A stretch of DNA of 28,828 nucleotides from Candidatus Sigynarchaeota archaeon (GTDB taxonomy: Archaea > Asgardarchaeota > Lokiarchaeia > Sigynarchaeales > Sigynarchaeaceae), in contig JAUQYW010000033.1 in NCBI GenBank assembly GCA_030587525.1, positions 1 through 28,828 on the forward strand, given 5' to 3'. Under the pieces are notes generated by a model. It was not told where the DNA came from. It made no database searches and saw nothing but the letters and a program-made list of their open reading frames with translations. Position 1 is the first letter of the stretch. Each line of letters opens with the position of its first letter. A program made the position numbers and the translations under genes. Positions 24,135 to 28,828 of the stretch are shown here, piece by piece.

Positions 24135-26051
24135 TCACAGCAAGTGGCGGTATTGGCGGTTTTTTTCGGTATCATCGACCTTGATATCCGCGAAGTTGAA
24201 TGCAAACTCGAAGGTATCATCGTGTTCCTTGAACGTGACTTTGTATAGAAGGCCATTCAAGATCCGGAAAATCGCGATGTTGTCGGAATATATCTCGCCG
24301 AAGAGACCCGAGATGCCTCTCTCGCGACCGAGCTCGATGATCTTTTCAAACATGTGCTTGGCGAGTCCTTGTCCCCGGTATTTATCATGCACGGTGATGC
24401 TGATCTCGGCCATGTTCGTGTTCGGGTCGACATAGTAGGCGCCTTCTGCTACGATCCACATGTCTTTCTCGGTACCTTTCGTGCCGACGATGACCATACG
24501 GGTTAGGTAATCGCATGCCATGCGTGCTTGGATATCCTCGTGCGAAAACACCTTTCGATGGGATAGGAAGCGGTGCAACCGGTCTTTTTCCGACAAGGAA
24601 TAATACAACTCTTGCAGGAGTCGCTCATCCGTTGTCTTGACTGGCCTGAATTTCACCGGACCTAGATCCTTGGTGTCAAACGTCCACTCGATATCGGGGC
24701 AAATCACGGCGACGCCGTCCCTCGTCAAGGGCAGGATCTGGTCCTTGAATATGTAGTTCATTTCCTTCGCTTTTTCCAGCAGGTCAGCTCTGAACTCGGG
24801 CGCGGCGATGCTGATCATCTGCAAGACACGTTCCCGCATGGTCTTGCCGTGCAAATACGCGATGCCGTGCTCGGTTACGACATAATGGACGTCGATGTCC
24901 CGGAGACTAATCGGCCCAGGCGGGAGGAATGGAACGATGCGTGACTTGTTGTCCCCGCTCACGCTCGACAGGGCCACGATGGCCTTGCCACCCCGCGATA
25001 TCGCGGCGCCCCGCATGAAATCTGCCTCGCCGCCAATGCCGCTGTAGAGATACGTCCCAAGGTGGTTCGTGGCCTGGCCGAGCAGGTCGACCGACATGGC
25101 ACCATAGATGGAGCACAGCTTGTGATTCTTGATGATGTTCTCGATATCGCAAATGTAGCTGGTCGGGTGAAACTCCACGAATGGATTCTCGTTTACGTAA
25201 TCGTAAAACCGCCGTGTCCCGAGTACGAAGCTGGTCATGCAATGCGGGTAAGTGTTTTTTGCGCACGTGACCACGCCCGCATCGATGAGGTCGATCATGG
25301 TTTCGGGGAACACTTCGCCATAAATCGCGAGGTCTTTTTTATCGTTCAAGAACCGTGGCAGTATGTAAGCGATCTTACCTGTTCCCAGGTTGATGGTCGA
25401 GCCGTTTTCGATGATCCGAGCGATGTTGCGCGCGATCCGTTCGGTCTTCTCGTCGCTCGTGACGGGGGGACTCTCGAGCAAGGGATGCTCCTTGAACACG
25501 AAATAATCGATGTCCGTGAACTTGACGAAGGTGTTTCCCATGGTCCTCGGCATTGCTGGATTGATGTGCGCCACGAGCGTCTTCGCAGTCTTTATCATGG
25601 CCTGGTTAATATCAACGTTGATCCCCAGGGAACAGAAGCCGTAGCGATCCGGCGGGGAGACCATGATCAACGCCACGTCGACCGGGATCTTCGTCTCCTT
25701 GATCATGCGCGGGATCTCGGCGGTGCTGATGGGCGTGAAGTCCGCCCAGCCCTCGTTGATGGCGCGGCGCAGCTCCGGCGACCCGATGATGGAGAAGCTG
25801 TTATGCCTGAAGCTTGACGGGTTCTGGGGGTCAAAAAATTTCTGGTTTGACAGCGTGAAAAAGTGCAAGATCTGGATGTCGGGGAATTTCCACTTGTCCT
25901 TCACGAGCTGGTCGGTAAGGATGACCGGCTCCGAGCACGCGCTGCCGAGAAACACGCGGAAACCCGGCTTCACGATTTTATCGAGTTGATCCGGCTCGAT
26001 CTCTCGATCCTTGAAATCCTCACGCCACGAATCTAGCTTGAATGCCTTCAT
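24135..26051 (-). CDS. Acetyl-CoA hydrolase/CoA-transferase fused to a GNAT acetyltransferase
   Basis: Residues about 1-440 match the acetyl-CoA hydrolase/4-hydroxybutyrate CoA-transferase family, which moves CoA between carboxylic acids or hydrolyses it. Visible motifs are VSPPDRYGFCSLG, the likely catalytic Glu246 in AIYGEVFPE, and G-I-G-G-E-A-D-F-M-R-G-A. Residues about 475-625 form a GNAT domain with the acetyl-CoA loop YRGQGLAKHMFEKII and a later SDNIAIFRILN. The fusion (638 residues) is a known arrangement in anaerobes and archaea. The GNAT part may acetylate proteins or sense acetyl-CoA. The ATG is supported by a TATA-like box 24-32 bases upstream, so the mRNA is probably leaderless. 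It is divergent from the LOR/SDH gene. Confidence 0.9.
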   Translation of the reverse strand: MKAFKLDSWREDFKDREIEPDQLDKIVKPGFRVFLGSACSEPVILTDQLVKDKWKFPDIQILHFFTLSNQKFFDPQNPSSFRHNSFSIIGSPELRRAINEGWADFTPISTAEIPRMIKETKIPVDVALIMVSPPDRYGFCSLGINVDINQAMIKTAKTLVAHINPAMPRTMGNTFVKFTDIDYFVFKEHPLLESPPVTSDEKTERIARNIARIIENGSTINLGTGKIAYILPRFLNDKKDLAIYGEVFPETMIDLIDAGVVTCAKNTYPHCMTSFVLGTRRFYDYVNENPFVEFHPTSYICDIENIIKNHKLCSIYGAMSVDLLGQATNHLGTYLYSGIGGEADFMRGAAISRGGKAIVALSSVSGDNKSRIVPFLPPGPISLRDIDVHYVVTEHGIAYLHGKTMRERVLQMISIAAPEFRADLLEKAKEMNYIFKDQILPLTRDGVAVICPDIEWTFDTKDLGPVKFRPVKTTDERLLQELYYSLSEKDRLHRFLSHRKVFSHEDIQARMACDYLTRMVIVGTKGTEKDMWIVAEGAYYVDPNTNMAEISITVHDKYRGQGLAKHMFEKIIELGRERGISGLFGEIYSDNIAIFRILNGLLYKVTFKEHDDTFEFAFNFADIKVDDTEKNRQYRHLL

Positions 26052-26074
26052 TACCTTACACGATCGAGGAAGGG

Positions 26075-26083
26075 CATTTAAAC
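26075..26083 (-). promoter_or_regulatory. TATA box of the leaderless CoA-transferase gene
   Basis: On the minus strand CAAAGTTTAAATG occupies 26087-26075. The box centre is about 28 bases before the ATG at 26051, the distance expected if transcription starts at the start codon. Confidence 0.6.
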
Positions 26084-26132
26084 TTTGATGAGGCTTGGAC
26101 AGCCAAAATGGTAAAAACCAGGCCTTCAGTCA

Positions 26133-26140
26133 TTTAATTG
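26133..26140 (+). promoter_or_regulatory. TATA box of the leaderless LOR/SDH gene
   Basis: TTTAATTG begins 27 bases before the ATG at 26160, and no ribosome-binding site precedes that ATG. Both observations fit a leaderless transcript. Confidence 0.55.
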
Positions 26141-26159
26141 ATCTCGACGGGCGAGTGTC

Positions 26160-27371
26160 ATGCAAGAATTCAAGGAAGAAATCCACCTTCACGGCCATCT
26201 CATCGATTCGCTCATCATGGCCAAGGTGCTGGACAAGATCGTTGCTCTCAAGGGTGATTTCGACATCATCGACTTCCTCGTCGGCAAGACCAACACCGAT
26301 TCGAGCGATGCAAGGATCCTCGTCAAGGCCGGTAGCCGCCTGGCCCTCGATCGCATCCTCGACGAGGCGAAGAAGCTCGGCGCGGAGATCGAGAATGACG
26401 TCGATGCGGAGCTCGAAGTGGCGCCGGAGGACACGGTCCTCCCCGACAAGTTCTATTCGACGACGAACCACCCGACCATGGCACGAGTGGCCGGTTCATG
26501 GATCGATGTCCAGGATCCGCGCATGGATTCCGTCATCGCTGTCGACATGGATGGCAAAACGGCGCGCACGAAGAAGATAAAGGATGTCCGCAAGGGTGAC
26601 ATGATCGTTGTCGGGACCCGGGGCGTCCGGGTTATCCCGCCTGAGCAACCGCGGGAGCGGTCCACGGTGTTTGATTTCATGGTTTCAAAGGTCTCGTCTG
26701 AAAAGCCATCGGAAACCCTGGTAAAGAAAATCGCCGAGGAAATATCCCTCGTTAAGGGAAGCGTGATCATCGTCGCTGGGCCCGCCGTCATCCACACGGG
26801 CGGGGCCGAGCACCTCGCGGCGATCATCGAGAAAGGATACGTGAAGGCATTGCTCTCCGGGAACGCGCTCGCGACCCATGATATCGAGCAAGACTTGTTC
26901 GGGACATCGCTTGGCATGGCCATCAAGACCGGCGAGAATGTTGCTGGCGGGCACAGGAACCATTTGCGCGCGATCAATGCCGTGAAACGCGAGGGATCGA
27001 TCGAGAGGATGGTGGAGCACGGGCGCCTCAAGCATGGTATCATGTATACTTGCGTGACGCGAAACATTCCCTTCGTGCTCGCCGGTTCCATACGGGATGA
27101 TGGCCCTCTTCCTGACGTGGTCACGGACACGCTGGTTGCACAGACACGCATGATCGAGGCCTTGTCCGGCGCGGGAATGGTCCTCATCCTCGCGTCCACG
27201 CTGCACGGCATTGCCGTCGGGAATTTATTGCCATCCTCGGTAAAAACCGTGTGCGTGGACATCAACCCTGCCGTCGTGACGAAGTTGATCGATCGGGGGT
27301 CCGCTCAGGCCATCGGGATCGTCGCGGACGTCGGCCTCTTCCTTGCTAGACTCGATGAATGCTTACCTTGA
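26160..27371 (+). CDS. TIGR00300-family (LOR/SDH domain) protein, probable archaeal ornithine cyclodeaminase
   Basis: The 403-residue protein matches the archaeal LOR/SDH bifunctional-domain family. Seen are the N-terminal HLHGHLIDSLIMAKVLD, the DFLVGKTNTDSSDARILV segment, the VMDG-like linker region, and the C-terminal nucleotide-binding half with G-N-A-L-A-T-H-D-I-E, AGSIRDDGPLPDV and VLILASTLHGIAVGN. Characterised members are reported to convert ornithine to proline with NAD, in spite of a name taken from lysine breakdown enzymes. The length is normal for the family (about 400). The gene stands alone and is leaderless. A role in arginine/ornithine use agrees with nearby amino-acid fermentation genes. 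Confidence 0.88.
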   Translation: MQEFKEEIHLHGHLIDSLIMAKVLDKIVALKGDFDIIDFLVGKTNTDSSDARILVKAGSRLALDRILDEAKKLGAEIENDVDAELEVAPEDTVLPDKFYSTTNHPTMARVAGSWIDVQDPRMDSVIAVDMDGKTARTKKIKDVRKGDMIVVGTRGVRVIPPEQPRERSTVFDFMVSKVSSEKPSETLVKKIAEEISLVKGSVIIVAGPAVIHTGGAEHLAAIIEKGYVKALLSGNALATHDIEQDLFGTSLGMAIKTGENVAGGHRNHLRAINAVKREGSIERMVEHGRLKHGIMYTCVTRNIPFVLAGSIRDDGPLPDVVTDTLVAQTRMIEALSGAGMVLILASTLHGIAVGNLLPSSVKTVCVDINPAVVTKLIDRGSAQAIGIVADVGLFLARLDECLP

Positions 27372-27378
27372 CCTGTTG

Positions 27379-27385
27379 AAAAAAA
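27379..27385 (-). terminator. T7 run after the small unknown gene
   Basis: Seven A on the plus strand (T7 on the minus strand) lie three bases past the stop codon of the minus-strand gene. No hairpin is needed for an archaeal T-run terminator. It sits in the 17-base convergent gap with the LOR/SDH gene. Confidence 0.45.
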
Positions 27386-27388
27386 GGA

Positions 27389-27847
27389 TTACATGAACAT
27401 GTTCCGGCGCTGCGCGTGGTTTTTCTCGAAGGTTTTTTCCACGTCGTCGGCGAGGTCCTTCTCCATGTTCTTGTTTTTATCGTTCATCATTTCCTTCAGC
27501 TTCTGGGATTTCGAGTTCGTGAAGCTCTCGATGCCGGTTGCAATGAGCGCCTCGTCCCTTTGCTGGGGAACGATCAAGGAGAACAAGAACTTGTCGCCCT
27601 CGAAGCCACGGGCATGTATCTCCCGTTGGATGTCCTCGTCAAGGTTCCGGACGTGGCATGATTTGGCAATTCCAGTGAACGGGCTCAAGGGCTTGGTCTT
27701 GATCTGCCACAAATCAGCGTGCTGGTTGATGAAGAGGTCCTTATTTCCCCGTGCATCGACGTCCGACAAAACGTGCCAATCTTTCGGGTCCTCGTCGAAC
27801 TTGCGCTTGATCTTGCGGAACTGGGAATCGATGGGTTCGATGTCCAT
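27389..27847 (-). CDS. Small hypothetical protein
   Basis: The product is 152 residues from the ATG at 27847 and is not recognised. The N-terminal half mixes aromatic and charged residues (KDWHVLSDVDARGNKDLF, then a short beta-like LWQIKTKPL). The last 45 residues are rich in Lys, Asn, Glu and Met and probably form a helix. No signal peptide, membrane helix or catalytic signature is seen. The frame continues upstream to 27916, but that extension runs through the right end of the TnpB element, so I use the ATG at 27847, before which only about 58 bases separate it from the element. The insertion may have replaced its original promoter. Confidence 0.65.
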   Translation of the reverse strand: MDIEPIDSQFRKIKRKFDEDPKDWHVLSDVDARGNKDLFINQHADLWQIKTKPLSPFTGIAKSCHVRNLDEDIQREIHARGFEGDKFLFSLIVPQQRDEALIATGIESFTNSKSQKLKEMMNDKNKNMEKDLADDVEKTFEKNHAQRRNMFM

Positions 27848-27884
27848 TTTATGTCGTGCCTCGTTAAAACGAAAGAAGGGCAAG

Positions 27885-28060
27885 GAAGAGATGAAATGAA
27901 AGTATTGAACTACCACGCCCTAAAGGACGTGGATTCTTCTTTCATCGACCCGTGCCATCGAGGGAACTGGTCTTGCCGGGTTTCCAGAAGCGTTGATTCC
28001 CGCCGTTCCAGCGGTAGTGTTGGTTTCATGACCTTTATTCCTTTCTCCGACAGGATGCGC
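27885..28060 (-). ncRNA. Putative omega RNA (reRNA) of the TnpB element
   Basis: In this family the guide RNA overlaps the 3' end of tnpB and runs past the right boundary, so that about 16-20 flanking bases serve as guide. Here the scaffold would include the 27913-27932 hairpin and the guide would start after 27905 (minus strand TACTTTCATTTCATC...). The extent is estimated from family knowledge, and the outer scaffold limit is not visible. Confidence 0.35.
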
Positions 28061-28828
28061 AAGCCCTCGCGCTTGATGTTGGTCGCCGCGTTCACGTCCC
28101 GGTCGTGCATCGCGCCGCAAGACGGGCATGTCCAATGCCGGTCGGCAAGCGTCAACGTGCTGTTCACGACACCGCACGCCGAGCACATCTTGCTCGACGG
28201 GTAAAAACGGTCTATCGTGACGAGCTGCTTTCCACGCCACGCCATCTTGTATCCGAGCATGCGCACGAACGCGCCCCACGAGAAGTCCAGCGTGACAGCC
28301 TTGGCGATACCGCCGTTCCACCGTTTCATGCCCGCAACGTTCAAGGCCTCGATGATGATCGCGTCATGCTCGTTCGTGAGTATCGTCGAGATTTTTTGGA
28401 GCCAATCGGTGCGCCGATGCCCGATTTTCTCGTAGGTCCGCGCCAATCGAACCCGTGCCTTGTCCCGGTTCGACGATCCTTTCACCTTGCGCGACACGCG
28501 GCGGTGCAACCGCACGAGCCGCGGTTCAGCTGAACGGTAAAACCGTGGATTCTCGCAGCGGCCATGTTCGCCGACGAGGAAGTCTCTCGCGCTCATGTCG
28601 AACGCGGTTATCTTGTTTTCTCGCAATGCAGCCACCGGTTCGACCTTACATTCTTGCTTCACGAGAATGGATGCAAAAAATCGACCGGTCTTGGTTCTCG
28701 ACACGGTCACGCTCCGCACCCGGTCCGGGAATGCCCGGTCGTCCCGGTAGGCAACAGGGCCGACTTTTGGCAAAGTGAGGTAGCACCGGTGAAAATCGAT
28801 CTTGACGTTGTCGTTCACGTTGATCGTC
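27905..28828 (-). mobile_element. Right end of an IS200/IS605-family element (window-truncated)
   Basis: The element is seen from its right boundary to the window edge. Just inside the boundary is the typical subterminal hairpin (27913-27932: CCACG paired with CGTGG, with one mismatch, then GG/CC around TAAA), which also encodes the last codons and stop of tnpB. On the minus strand TTCAA follows the hairpin (27909-27905), in the place where TCAA-type cleavage sequences lie in this family. No tnpA is visible; it may lie outside or be absent. The left end is beyond the window. Confidence 0.7.
27910..28828 (-). CDS. tnpB: TnpB RNA-guided nuclease (5' end outside window)
   Basis: About 305 residues are visible; the frame is open to the window edge, and full-length TnpB has about 350-400 residues, so the N-terminus is missing. 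Counting from the GTG at 28818, the RuvC residues are Asp74 (AFDMSARDFLV), Glu157 (IIIEALNV) and Asp241 (HDRDVNAATNI). All three are present, so the nuclease is probably active. The zinc ribbon has CSAC (212-215) and CPSC (231-234). TnpB cuts DNA next to a short target motif under the guidance of an RNA made from the element's right end and helps keep the element in the genome. The last codons lie inside the right-end hairpin. Confidence 0.9.
   Translation of the reverse strand, partial: TINVNDNVKIDFHRCYLTLPKVGPVAYRDDRAFPDRVRSVTVSRTKTGRFFASILVKQECKVEPVAALRENKITAFDMSARDFLVGEHGRCENPRFYRSAEPRLVRLHRRVSRKVKGSSNRDKARVRLARTYEKIGHRRTDWLQKISTILTNEHDAIIIEALNVAGMKRWNGGIAKAVTLDFSWGAFVRMLGYKMAWRGKQLVTIDRFYPSSKMCSACGVVNSTLTLADRHWTCPSCGAMHDRDVNAATNIKREGLRILSEKGIKVMKPTLPLERRESTLLETRQDQFPRWHGSMKEESTSFRAW

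Noticed and set aside
25062..25817. A 251-codon plus-strand frame within the CoA-transferase gene
   Set aside because: It is antisense to an intact, well-recognised enzyme and shows no protein family.

Overview
This 28.8 kb window is archaeal chromosome. The strongest support is an eL42-eS27 ribosomal protein pair, an archaeal TIGR00300 (LOR/SDH) enzyme, IorAB, and leaderless genes with TATA-like boxes about 25-30 bases before the start codon. A TIR receptor-like protein, leucine-rich repeats, a PlsC-type acyltransferase pair and a protein whose C-terminus resembles the ESCRT-II EAP30 (Vps22/Vps36) fold make an Asgard archaeon of moderate GC my best guess. That guess is inference: no rRNA, tRNA or strong taxonomic marker is present.

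Layout. 1-2240: a large unrecognised protein whose frame changes twice near its N-terminus, followed by a terminator. 2296-3423: a leucine-rich-repeat protein with an acidic tail. 3441-3915 (minus): eL42 then eS27. 4093-4914: a PHP-domain hydrolase. 5145-7523: a membrane protein with a seven-repeat outer propeller, two PKD domains, one membrane helix and a cytoplasmic TIR domain. Two 28-base imperfect direct repeats flank this gene. 7691-9849: a DUF362/ferredoxin membrane protein divergent from an ArsR-like regulator. 9904-11430: a glycerol-kinase-like FGGY kinase. 11450-12406 (minus): a TPR protein with an EAP30-like C-terminus.

12588-19426 (minus) is a tight four-gene cluster, transcribed in the order CBS-pair protein, SNF2 helicase, 1127-residue cysteine-array protein, two-helix membrane protein. 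Gaps are 12 and 3 bases, then a 4-base overlap. The last two proteins share a C-terminal module that looks like a winged helix. The N-terminus of the cysteine protein looks like the part usually found C-terminal to the helicase core in RapA-like proteins. This is my main candidate for an undescribed system.

19624-22250: iorA-iorB. 22277-23820 (minus): an active-looking PlsC acyltransferase followed by a paralogue that has lost its catalytic motifs. 24135-26051 (minus): a CoA-transferase fused to GNAT, divergent from the LOR/SDH gene (26160-27371), each with a leaderless promoter. 27389-27847 (minus): a small unknown protein. 27905-28828: the right end of an IS200/IS605-type element with a TnpB gene that runs off the window.

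The metabolic genes fit an anaerobe that ferments amino acids: IorAB oxidises aryl pyruvates to acyl-CoA, a CoA-transferase handles acyl-CoA, and LOR/SDH acts on ornithine. The kinase and the PlsC pair suggest glycerol phosphate and acyl-ester metabolism. Signalling and chromatin-type proteins fill the rest.
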